Positions 11,388-18,113 of a stretch of DNA of 64,000 nucleotides are shown here, piece by piece. The notes under the pieces are model-generated. The model had not been told where the DNA came from. It worked only from the letters and a program-made list of their open reading frames with translations, and ran no database searches. Made by a program: the position numbers and the translations under genes. The stretch spans positions 20,543 to 84,542 of the forward strand of contig JACPUR010000003.1 of NCBI GenBank assembly GCA_016192135.1, in the 5' to 3' direction. Numbering within the stretch: position 1 is the first letter of the stretch; each line of letters starts with the position of its first letter. Origin of the DNA: Candidatus Tectomicrobia bacterium. Lineage in GTDB: Bacteria > UBA8248.

Positions 11388-11420
11388 CCTTCGACAAGCC
11401 CAGGTTCACGGCGAGCGGGC
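11388..11420. repeat. Partial dispersed repeat of the TTCGACAAGC type
   Basis: The stretch CCTTCGACAAGCCCAGG followed by GGCGAGCGG resembles a short intergenic repeat found in many bacterial genomes (TTCGACAAGCTCAGG...GCGG). It lies between hemL and ftsB. A weaker related copy in the opposite sense is at about 44622-44645. Recognition is from memory of the motif only. Confidence 0.4.
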
Positions 11421-11426
11421 CGAACC

Positions 11427-11753
11427 ATGAGGCTTCTCCGGCTGCCCTGGCTCAAGATCACCGGCGGGGGCTGGCGCCTGTTCACTTGGCTGGCCTTCTC
11501 CCTCTGCCTCCTGATGCTGGGCTCGGCCGTCCTGGGCCGGGACGGCTTTCTCTCCGTCTGGGTGAACCGCGAGCGTCTGGCGGGCCTGCGGGCCGACCTT
11601 GGGGAGATGGAGCGGGCGAACGGACGCCTGCGCCGCGAGGTGCAGTCCCTCCGGGAGGACATGCGGGCCATCGAGCGCATCGCCCGGGAGGAGCTGGGTC
11701 TCGTCAAGCCGGGCGAGACCGTGTACGAGTTCACCCCCGCGGAGGAGCGGTAG
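11427..11753 (+). CDS. ftsB: FtsB/DivIC-type septum formation initiator protein
   Basis: Small bitopic division protein that links FtsL and FtsQ at the septum. 108 residues: a short cytoplasmic N terminus, one membrane helix at about 20-38 (LFTWLAFSLCLLMLGSAVL), a coiled coil from about 48 to 85 (RLAGLRADLGEMERANGRLRR region), and the family ending ERIAREELGLVKPGETVYEF. The order helix-coiled coil-ARxxLGmvkpgE is diagnostic. It lies 94 bases after hemL, last in the plus-strand run before the tRNA. Confidence 0.9.
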   Translation: MRLLRLPWLKITGGGWRLFTWLAFSLCLLMLGSAVLGRDGFLSVWVNRERLAGLRADLGEMERANGRLRREVQSLREDMRAIERIAREELGLVKPGETVYEFTPAEER

Positions 11754-11774
11754 GCCCGCTTCGGGCGCCGCCGC

Positions 11775-11803
11775 TTGACAATGCCCCCGGCGGGACGTAA
11801 AAA
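11775..11803 (+). promoter_or_regulatory. Strong sigma-70 promoter for tRNA-fMet
   Basis: A perfect TTGACA, a 17-base spacer and TAAAAA. The -10 box ends 17 bases before the tRNA, leaving only a short leader, as expected for a stable RNA gene. Confidence 0.75.
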
Positions 11804-11820
11804 AACCAGAGAGATGACGG

Positions 11821-11897
<77 letters not shown>

Positions 11898-11910
11898 ATC
11901 GAAATTCAAG

Positions 11911-11942
11911 GGGTTGCCGGTGATCCGGCAACCCTGTTTTTC
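11911..11942 (+). terminator. Rho-independent terminator after tRNA-fMet
   Basis: A perfect 10-bp stem GGGTTGCCGG / CCGGCAACCC with a TGAT loop, followed by TGTTTTTC. It starts 14 bases after the tRNA CCA end. Confidence 0.9.
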
Positions 11943-12248
11943 TGGTCTAGACAACATTTTAGACAAACATGATTGGGGCTGATGCAAATTCTATAGGCTA
12001 AAATCCGCTCGCCTTCCGTTTCCCCGCCGGCGGCTCCTGAAAGTCTCATCGGCACCGGGAAGACTCAGGCATTGGCCATCTCGCGGCAAGATTCCAGGCC
12101 GGCCGCGCCGCCGCTCTCTTCTTGCTGTAGGCGAGCCAGCCGAAGAGGAGCACCGACGGCGATGACCCCGTCCGATAGCCTTGCGCGCCGCCGCCCCGGT
12201 TGTCCTCCCAAGCCCGCATGAGGTTGGGAAAAGCCGACGGGAATTGCT
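11943..12248. other. Non-coding stretch downstream of tRNA-fMet
   Basis: About 300 bases with no gene I can support. The first ~60 bases are AT-richer than the surroundings and contain the short direct repeat TAGACAA. On the minus strand open frames continue past the end of the neighbouring 89-residue gene but show no recognisable family. No integrase and no repeat of the tRNA 3' end was found, so there is no evidence that this is an attachment site. Confidence 0.5.
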
Positions 12249-12518
12249 TCACCCCAGTCCCGCGCGCCCCTTGGCGCCTTGCCCGACGGCCGACAAGAGC
12301 GCCCGCTTGATGGTTTCGATGGCGCGCCCAGCCTCGCCGAATTTCTCCTCCACATCGGCGAGAAGCTCGCAGAGGTCGCGCAGAAGGGCAGCGACCTCCT
12401 CGGCCGAGGCGCCGGGGAGGCCTGCGGCGCGCTCTTGGATTCGCGCGGCTTCGTCCGCGAAATCGGTGGCGGCGACGCCAAAAACCTTCAGGATCCTCCG
12501 CAATTCGCCGGTGGCCAT
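12249..12518 (-). CDS. Small hypothetical helical protein
   Basis: 89 residues that I do not recognise. The sequence begins MATGELRRILKVFG and is almost entirely predicted helix, rich in Ala, Glu, Leu and Arg, with no signal peptide and no membrane segment. A proline/glycine turn near residues 35-38 splits it into two helical halves, as in small four-helix or adaptor proteins. GGAGGGAGAGG lies just upstream of the ATG at 12518, which supports translation. It stands alone on the minus strand between the tRNA and fdhD. Prediction rests on the ribosome binding site and codon character, not on homology. Confidence 0.5.
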   Translation of the reverse strand: MATGELRRILKVFGVAATDFADEAARIQERAAGLPGASAEEVAALLRDLCELLADVEEKFGEAGRAIETIKRALLSAVGQGAKGRAGLG

Positions 12519-12636
12519 TGGCCTCTCCCTCCGTGTGCGGCCCTTCCGGCGGGTAGGACCATTTTTTCATCGTTGACGCGGCGGATCCGCCGGAATAGAA
12601 TCTTGTAAATCATGATTATAGGCGTAGTTACGGAAA

Positions 12637-12660
12637 TGCACCGGCCGGTGCAGAATTTGC
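12637..12660 (+). promoter_or_regulatory. Palindromic operator and possible sigma-54 promoter upstream of fdhD
   Basis: A perfect 16-bp palindrome TGCACCGGCCGGTGCA spans 12637-12652. Overlapping it, GG at 12647-12648 is followed by 10 bases and GC at 12659-12660 within AATTTGC, matching the GG-N10-GC core of sigma-54 promoters but not the full consensus. It lies 34-57 bases before the fdhD start. Either a repressor site or a promoter; not proven by sequence alone. Confidence 0.35.
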
Positions 12661-12693
12661 CGTTTTTGGCAGTTTCGTGAAGGACGGCGCGCC

Positions 12694-14064
12694 ATGTATC
12701 ACCACGTCTACCATTTCAGCGCCGGCAAATTCTCTCAGAAGAAGATTCATGTGGTGGCCGAGATGCCGTTCTCCATCCGGGTGAACGGGCGCGAGCTGGC
12801 CACCATGATGTGCACTCCGGTGAAACTCCGGGAGCTCACCCTGGGATTCCTCGCCTTCGAGCGGTTCATCGATTCGATTGACGATGTCAAGAGCATCGAG
12901 GTGGATGAAGAGGAAGGCGAGGCGCACGTCGAGCTGAACAAGCCTCTCATCCAAATCGAGCGGCGGGTCTTCACCTCGGGCTGCGGGGGCGGGATCACCT
13001 TCCACCTGGACATTCACGACTACCCCCCGATCCGGACCAGCCGCGTCCTTGATCCTCTGACGATCCCCGGCCTGATCGAGAAGCTGACGGCGGCGGCCGT
13101 GCTTTACCGCCAATCGCGCGGCATTCACACCGCCGCCCTCTCCGATGGGGAGGAGCTGATTGCCGTGGCCGAGGACGTGGGGCGTCACAATGCACTCGAT
13201 AAGCTGCGCGGCGAGACCCTGGAGAAAAGGATCGACACGCGCGACCTCATCCTGGTCGGCACCGGGCGCATTTCCTCCGAAATGCTTCGCAAGGCGGCGC
13301 GCATGAACGTGCCCTTCGTCGTTTCGCGGACGTCGCCGACGAGCCTCTCGATTGCCGTCGCCAAGCGGCTGGGCATCACCTTGGTCGGCTATGCCCGGCC
13401 GGGCCGCTTTACGGTGTATTCCCATCCCGAGAATCTGGCCCTGCCCAAAGCCGGCGGAGAGGAGATGGATGAGAGTCCCCGGCGGGGCGCGGCCCTCCGC
13501 GGAAACGGGATCCAGGGCGAGGGAAGCTCCGGCGGCCAAGCCGGTGCGGGGCGCTTGCCGGAGGCCGGCTCCCCTTCGAACGGGCAGGCCGGGTCCGCCG
13601 CGCCGGCGGTGCGCCGCGGCGAGCGGCGGGGAAAGCGGAAGGGCGGCCAGGCGGGGCGGAAGAAGGAAAAAGAGTTTCTCGACGTCGCGGACCAGGCCTT
13701 CGCGCATCAGGTCGCCGTTTCCACCTGGCGTGAGGCGGAAGAGGTGCTCGCGTCCGCCCCCTCGTTCGAGGAGGGCATCCGTCATTTGCGGGAGTTGGGG
13801 GATTTCGCGGAACGGGGGGAGTACGCGCCCATCTGGAAGCGGCATTGGGGCGAAGCCCTCGGCCGGCTGGAGCCGGCGGCTCCGCCTCACGCGCGCTTGG
13901 AGGTCCTGCGGGAGGCGGTTTTGAAATCGGTGGAGGAAGAGGATGAAGCCCGCCAGCACGAGGGACGGCTCTCCATCATCTATGACAAGGAAGGGCAAGA
14001 GTTCATTGACTACGCGATGCGGCGCTTGCTCGAGGAGGCCAGCGGTGAGATCGAGGATATCTGA
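12694..14064 (+). CDS. fdhD: FdhD-type sulfur carrier with an added C-terminal domain
   Basis: FdhD transfers sulfur from a cysteine desulfurase to the molybdenum cofactor of formate dehydrogenase. Residues 1-248 are a complete FdhD domain, with the conserved EDVGRHNALDK at 160-170 and SRTSPTSLSIAVAK at 211-224. The usual CxxC loop is replaced by SGCGGG with a single Cys97, a variant I believe occurs in some FdhD proteins. The rest is unusual: a basic, Gly/Arg/Lys-rich linker (about 250-325) and a charged helical domain (326-456) that I do not recognise. FdhD is normally about 265-280 residues. It heads the formate dehydrogenase locus and its end overlaps the next gene by 20 bases. Confidence 0.9.
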   Translation: MYHHVYHFSAGKFSQKKIHVVAEMPFSIRVNGRELATMMCTPVKLRELTLGFLAFERFIDSIDDVKSIEVDEEEGEAHVELNKPLIQIERRVFTSGCGGGITFHLDIHDYPPIRTSRVLDPLTIPGLIEKLTAAAVLYRQSRGIHTAALSDGEELIAVAEDVGRHNALDKLRGETLEKRIDTRDLILVGTGRISSEMLRKAARMNVPFVVSRTSPTSLSIAVAKRLGITLVGYARPGRFTVYSHPENLALPKAGGEEMDESPRRGAALRGNGIQGEGSSGGQAGAGRLPEAGSPSNGQAGSAAPAVRRGERRGKRKGGQAGRKKEKEFLDVADQAFAHQVAVSTWREAEEVLASAPSFEEGIRHLRELGDFAERGEYAPIWKRHWGEALGRLEPAAPPHARLEVLREAVLKSVEEEDEARQHEGRLSIIYDKEGQEFIDYAMRRLLEEASGEIEDI

Positions 14065-14338
14065 CGTTCTGCGCGCTGTCCGCACGCCGGGTGCCGCCGG
14101 GGCGGCGTCGCTTTCCGCGGCGGCGCTTCTGGTCTTGCTCCTTTCGGGGTGCGGGCAGGTAGAGAGCGGAGCCCAAGGCACCGGGAGGACCGTCCGCCAG
14201 GAGAAGCACATGAGCGTCAACGGCCTGGGCGGCTATCGTTCCGTGGAGATGCCTGAGCGGGCCCGCCAGAATCTTGTCGAGGCGAAGCCAGACGCGCCTG
14301 GAGCGGCCGCCTACCGGCACACGCTCGCCAACCGCTGA
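14045..14338 (+). CDS. Small predicted lipoprotein
   Basis: 97 residues. After a basic start (RSRISDVLRAVR) comes a hydrophobic stretch SLSAAALLVLLLSGCG, a textbook lipobox with Cys at about residue 36, so the mature lipoprotein has only about 60 residues and no recognised domain. The GTG start at 14045 lies inside the end of fdhD, with GAGGAGG six bases upstream; this was chosen over the longer open frame because it puts the signal peptide at the N terminus. The overlap with fdhD implies coupled translation and a role in formate dehydrogenase export or attachment, which is inference. Confidence 0.65.
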   Translation: MRSRISDVLRAVRTPGAAGAASLSAAALLVLLLSGCGQVESGAQGTGRTVRQEKHMSVNGLGGYRSVEMPERARQNLVEAKPDAPGAAAYRHTLANR

Positions 14339-14438
14339 GAAGGGGAACGAACGGGATTCCCCGCTGACCCGGGGCGCCCGCGTACTGCCATCGGGGCGAG
14401 GCATCCCCTCGTATGGCATTTCCTTGCATGAGGTGGTC

Positions 14439-16625
14439 ATGCCCAAGGATCGATGGGCGGTGCATCTTTGCACGTGCAATGGCGCCCTGCCGGTTTCGGC
14501 GGAGGAGATTGCCCGCCTGTCCGGACTCGATGGCGCGCCTTCCTTTCACCCGATCCTTTCGCGCGCCGGGATAGGCGTCTTTCGGGAAGGGGAGAAGCTT
14601 GGCGCAGACTTCCATCTCGTCTGTTGCTGCAGTCCCAGGGAGTCGTTCGCTCCCGTCCTTCGCGAGGCCGGGATCGACGAGGACAGGGTTGTATATCTCG
14701 ACTTGAAGGGAGACGCCTTCTGGCGCGCGGGGGAGGCCGGGGACGGAAACCGGATGGCCGCCCGGCTGATTCGCTCCGCCATCACCCGCGCGGAGACAGA
14801 GCGCCCTCGCCCCGGGCTCGCTCTCTCCGTGCCCTCGACGGTGCTCGTCTACACGGATCGGCCCGAGGGGCTCCGGCTGGCGAGCCGCCTGGCGGAACAG
14901 ATGGATGTGTGCGTCGTCCTCGATGAGGAGGCGGCGGGCTTCGACGAGTTGAAGCCCGGCCGTGCCTCTTCTTCCCTGACGCGGGGGAAGATCGTCCGGA
15001 TCAAGGGCCATCTGGGCTCCTTCCGCGCCACCCTGCGGACGCGGCAGGCAATCGACCTGGACGTCTGTACCCGCTGCGACCGCTGCATACCCGCATGCCA
15101 CACCCAGGCGATCACCCAGGGGCTCCGCTTGATCGCCTCGAAGTGCGACGAGTGCGGCGATTGCCTGAAGGAGTGCGCCGGAGTCGGCGCCATCCGCATC
15201 CCGCGAGATGAGACGAGAGAGATCGCCGTGGGCCAAATCGTCGCTCTCGTCGAGGGAGCGAGGGCGCCTCAATCCGGCCTGCATACGGGCTATCACCTCG
15301 TGCCGGCGGACGATGGCGCGTTCGACCTGGACGCGATCGCCTATCGGGTGTCCCGCCTCAGCGGCGGGTTCAGCCGGCCCGCCTATGTGAGCTATGAGGA
15401 AGAAATTTGCGCCGGGGGTTCCGCTCAGATCGAGGGGTGCGGGATTTGCCTCAGCCAGTGCCCCTATGACGCCCTCTCCCGGGCGGGCGCGCGGATTCGG
15501 GTGGAGGAGGCCTGCTGCGAGGGGTGCGGCGGCTGCGTTTCGGCGTGCCCGACCTCGGCGCTGCGTTTCCGCAGCCCCTCGCTCGAGGAGGTTGACGCCC
15601 AGCTGCGCGCGTTCCTGGCGCCGCTTCCGGACGAGCCTCCGGGGGGAAACCGCCCGGCGGTCGTCTTCCACTGCGGCGAGCGGGGGGCCGAGGCCCTCCG
15701 CAGGGCGGGGGAGAACCGGTGGCTGCCGGGGAGGAACTTTCTCGCGGTCGAGGTCCCTTGCCTGCGGTTCGTTTCGGAGGCGCTTGTGTTTCGCAGCTTC
15801 CAGCTGGGAGCCGCCGGGGTGGCGCTTTTGGGGTGCGCGGCCTGCCCGAACGGGGAGCGTCCCATGCTTGAGGCGCGCATGGCGTTCTGCCGCGCCACGC
15901 TCGAGGCCTTCGGTTTTGGTGAAGAGCGCCTGTCGCTGATCGCCGTGGAGGCTTCCGAGGAGCCCTACTACCTCGCATCGGCCGCCGGCGAGCTCGGGGC
16001 CTTCCTCGGCGCGCTCGGGCCGGCCCCGCTGCCCCCGTTCGGGGGCGGCGCCTTTTCACCTCCGGGGGAGGATGGAGACGGCCCCGGCGGATCCGCCGCG
16101 AACCGCCGGATGGTGGTCGACGCGTTGCGCGCCTTCCTGGGCGCGACAGGCAGGCAGCCGGGGCGGATACTCGGGGACACGCCCCTGCCTTATGCGGAGG
16201 TCAAGGTACGCAAGGAGGGCTGCACGCTTTGCGCCGGATGCGTCTTCGTCTGCCCGACGAACGCCCTCGTCATGGAGAATCCCGATGGCGCCAAGGCGCT
16301 GGCGTTCAACCATCTGAAATGCGTCGCGTGCGGCATGTGCGAGAAGGCGTGCCCCGAGGGCGTGGTGACGATCGAGCGCGGATTTGCCGTCAGCCGCGCC
16401 GCGCTGGGCTATCAGGACCTCGCCCGGGACGAGATGGTCAAGTGCATCGGCTGCGGGCGCGAGTACATCAATAAGCAGGCGCTCGAGGGCATCCTGGGCA
16501 GGCTGGTGGGGCTGGAGGGGCTCGGCGACACCTTCGCCGGCGGCCGCAAGGATCTGCTGCGGATGTGCCCGGACTGCCGCGGGGCCCAGGCGATGCTGGA
16601 AGTGGAGCGGGGCTGGACGCCATGA
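14439..16625 (+). CDS. Polyferredoxin with MvhD-like domain (formate dehydrogenase locus)
   Basis: 728-residue cytoplasmic iron-sulfur protein. The N terminus has HLCTCNGAL and VCCCSPRES. Classical [4Fe-4S] motifs follow: Cys210/213/216/220, 236/239/242/246, 334/337/341 with further Cys before it, and 359-370. A central part (about 406-505) resembles the delta subunit of methyl-viologen hydrogenase, with Cys441, 466 and 469. Two more ferredoxin motifs sit at 595-605 and 628-638, and the tail has paired CxxC at 669/672 and 710/713. From memory, large ferredoxins of this kind precede torD-like genes in proteobacterial formate dehydrogenase clusters. It probably passes electrons during maturation or links the enzyme to cytoplasmic carriers; this is inference. 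No signal peptide is seen. Confidence 0.8.
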   Translation: MPKDRWAVHLCTCNGALPVSAEEIARLSGLDGAPSFHPILSRAGIGVFREGEKLGADFHLVCCCSPRESFAPVLREAGIDEDRVVYLDLKGDAFWRAGEAGDGNRMAARLIRSAITRAETERPRPGLALSVPSTVLVYTDRPEGLRLASRLAEQMDVCVVLDEEAAGFDELKPGRASSSLTRGKIVRIKGHLGSFRATLRTRQAIDLDVCTRCDRCIPACHTQAITQGLRLIASKCDECGDCLKECAGVGAIRIPRDETREIAVGQIVALVEGARAPQSGLHTGYHLVPADDGAFDLDAIAYRVSRLSGGFSRPAYVSYEEEICAGGSAQIEGCGICLSQCPYDALSRAGARIRVEEACCEGCGGCVSACPTSALRFRSPSLEEVDAQLRAFLAPLPDEPPGGNRPAVVFHCGERGAEALRRAGENRWLPGRNFLAVEVPCLRFVSEALVFRSFQLGAAGVALLGCAACPNGERPMLEARMAFCRATLEAFGFGEERLSLIAVEASEEPYYLASAAGELGAFLGALGPAPLPPFGGGAFSPPGEDGDGPGGSAANRRMVVDALRAFLGATGRQPGRILGDTPLPYAEVKVRKEGCTLCAGCVFVCPTNALVMENPDGAKALAFNHLKCVACGMCEKACPEGVVTIERGFAVSRAALGYQDLARDEMVKCIGCGREYINKQALEGILGRLVGLEGLGDTFAGGRKDLLRMCPDCRGAQAMLEVERGWTP

Positions 16626-17392
16626 CGGGAAATCGGGAACTCCTCGCCCTGAGATCGGAGTATTGCACCTTGCTCTCCCGGCTCTTTCTGGCCGAGGCGG
16701 CCGCGGACTTGATGCGCGTTCTGGCCCAGGGAGCGCGGGAGAGGGGGCGAAATGCGGCGGCGATGGATCCCCTCATCTCCGAGGGCTGGTTCCAGCTGGG
16801 AGAACTCTGCGCCAAAGGAGAGGTTCAGCAGTGGGCGGATGATTGCAGCCGGGAGTACGTGACCCTTTTTGTGGGGCCGGGAATTCCCCGGCTCACCCCC
16901 TGCGAATCGTACTACCGCTCCGGCCGGGCCTATGGCCCTCATCTGGCCCTTGTGCGCGGCTTTATGGAGAAGGCCGGGCTCGAGGCCGCGGAGGATGCCT
17001 CGGAGCCTGCAGACCACATCTCTTTTGAATTTCAGATTCTCCAATGCCTCATCGAGAAGCAGGCTTCCTGCGAGGCTCCCGACGACGAGGCGGAATGGCT
17101 TTCCCTGCAGGGAGAGTTCGTCCGGCGCCACCTGGGAGCATGGGCCCCGCGGTTTTTCGAGGATATCGCCAATGAAAAACCCTTGTTCTTCGGAGCGTTT
17201 GCGAAAATAGGGAGTGGCTATATCGCATGGGAGCGATCCCTGCTCAAGGAGTGGGGGCCGCAGGCCGAGGAGGAAAATCTCGTTCAAATTCGGCTGGATC
17301 GGCCATGGAAAGGCCCTCTTTTCGATCCTTCTCCGCCTCATCCGGAGAGGATCGAGCAGCCTCTCTCCGAGGAAAAGGATTCCAGAAGCTGA
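16622..17392 (+). CDS. TorD/DmsD family redox-enzyme chaperone
   Basis: Cytoplasmic chaperone that binds the Tat signal peptide of a molybdoenzyme and holds it until the cofactor is inserted. 256 residues, all helical. Family motifs are EYVTLFVGPG near 79-88, PCESYYRSGR near 98, and DHISFEFQIL near 137. The ATG at 16622 overlaps the polyferredoxin stop (ATGA). The client is almost certainly the formate dehydrogenase alpha subunit encoded downstream, which carries a twin-arginine signal. Confidence 0.87.
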   Translation: MTGNRELLALRSEYCTLLSRLFLAEAAADLMRVLAQGARERGRNAAAMDPLISEGWFQLGELCAKGEVQQWADDCSREYVTLFVGPGIPRLTPCESYYRSGRAYGPHLALVRGFMEKAGLEAAEDASEPADHISFEFQILQCLIEKQASCEAPDDEAEWLSLQGEFVRRHLGAWAPRFFEDIANEKPLFFGAFAKIGSGYIAWERSLLKEWGPQAEEENLVQIRLDRPWKGPLFDPSPPHPERIEQPLSEEKDSRS

Positions 17393-17407
17393 TACTCCGA
17401 TATTTTT

Positions 17408-17448
17408 TCAGGAATTTTGCAATTGTCCTGAATGTTTTGTCGTATAAT
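17408..17448 (+). promoter_or_regulatory. Promoter and dyad upstream of formate dehydrogenase structural genes
   Basis: A perfect -10 box TATAAT lies at 17443-17448. No good -35 box sits at 16-18 bases; TTGCAA is 20 bases away and TTGTCC 14 bases. The inverted repeat TCAGGA (17408-17413) / TCCTGA (17426-17431) overlaps the -35 region and may bind an activator, which would explain the poor -35. The surrounding ~60 bases are clearly AT-rich. Confidence 0.5.
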
Positions 17449-17505
17449 TTTGCCATCATCCATTTGCCGCACGCATCGTGCCACGAGCCTCCGCCCGGGT
17501 CTTGA

Positions 17506-17565
17506 AACGCGCATCGCTTTTGGCGCGTTCCAGGGGCGGGCTATCCGTGCGGATGGCTTGTGCCC
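17506..17565 (+). promoter_or_regulatory. Structured 5' leader of the formate dehydrogenase operon
   Basis: Two hairpins lie between the promoter and the first gene: AACGCGC / GCGCGTT (17506-17529), and GGGC..GCTATCC / GGATGGC..GCCC (17534-17565). With transcription starting near 17455 the leader would be about 175 nt. I cannot match it to a known riboswitch class; it may be a regulatory or stabilising structure. Confidence 0.35.
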
Positions 17566-17629
17566 TAAGTGAAATTTTCCAGAGCTGAGCATTTCGGATT
17601 TGAAAGGCCTCTTGATAGGAGGGCGGACG

Positions 17630-17872
17630 GTGGTGGAAGCCCAAGTGAAGCAGGTGGACCGCGCGAACAAGGTGCTGGTCGTCCAGACCGCAGACGGCAA
17701 GGAAATTTCGATGCACGTCGGCGAGCACGCGAATGTCGAGGTGCTCGAGCCGGCGACGGCGGGGCTCATAAGCGGCACTCTCGACGACATCGAGGTGGGC
17801 TACCTGGTGAATCTTGAGTACACCGAGGGGGCCGGCGGCTGCAGCTGCAGTTCCCTCGAGTGCATCAGCTAA
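17630..17872 (+). CDS. Small protein with Cys-rich tail, formate dehydrogenase operon
   Basis: 80 residues, not recognised. The body (about 1-65) looks like a small beta-barrel: alternating strands such as KVLVVQTADGKEISMHVG and GYLVNLEYTEG. The C terminus is GGCSCSSLECIS, with three Cys in seven residues that could bind metal or take part in thiol chemistry. No signal peptide is seen. The GTG at 17630 has AGGAGGG six bases upstream; a TTG at 17600 without a good ribosome site is less likely. It is the first gene of the structural operon and ends 16 bases before the next. Confidence 0.6.
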   Translation: MVEAQVKQVDRANKVLVVQTADGKEISMHVGEHANVEVLEPATAGLISGTLDDIEVGYLVNLEYTEGAGGCSCSSLECIS

Positions 17873-17888
17873 CCGAGGAGGCGAGGCC

Positions 17889-18089
17889 ATGAGCGAGGAG
17901 AAAAAGGAAAGCACCCGGAGGGGGTTCCTCCTCGGCCTTCTGGCGGGAGTGGGGGCCATCGCGGCCTTCGGAGGCGCGGCGAAGGGGTCGGCGGCCCCGG
18001 GGCCGTCCGGCGCGAAGCGGCCGCACGACCCGGTCCTGTACCGGAGGACGGAAGAGGCGGAGCGGTACTATCGGACCCTCTATAACTAA
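17889..18089 (+). CDS. Formate dehydrogenase region Tat-target protein
   Basis: 66-residue protein made mostly of a twin-arginine signal: STRRGFLLGLLAGVGAIAAF, then a short tail ending ERYYRTLYN. It matches the small family (TIGR02811 type) encoded next to formate dehydrogenase alpha subunits. The function is not established; a role as a small membrane-anchored or exported subunit of the complex is likely. The ATG at 17889 is preceded by GAGGCGAGG. It lies 24 bases before fdhA. Confidence 0.8.
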   Translation: MSEEKKESTRRGFLLGLLAGVGAIAAFGGAAKGSAAPGPSGAKRPHDPVLYRRTEEAERYYRTLYN

Positions 18090-18113
18090 CCCTTTCTGGG
18101 AAGGGGATGCAAA

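Noticed and set aside
11898-12248. Integration site of a genomic island at tRNA-fMet
   Set aside because: No integrase gene, no direct repeat of the tRNA 3' end, and an intact terminator follows the tRNA.
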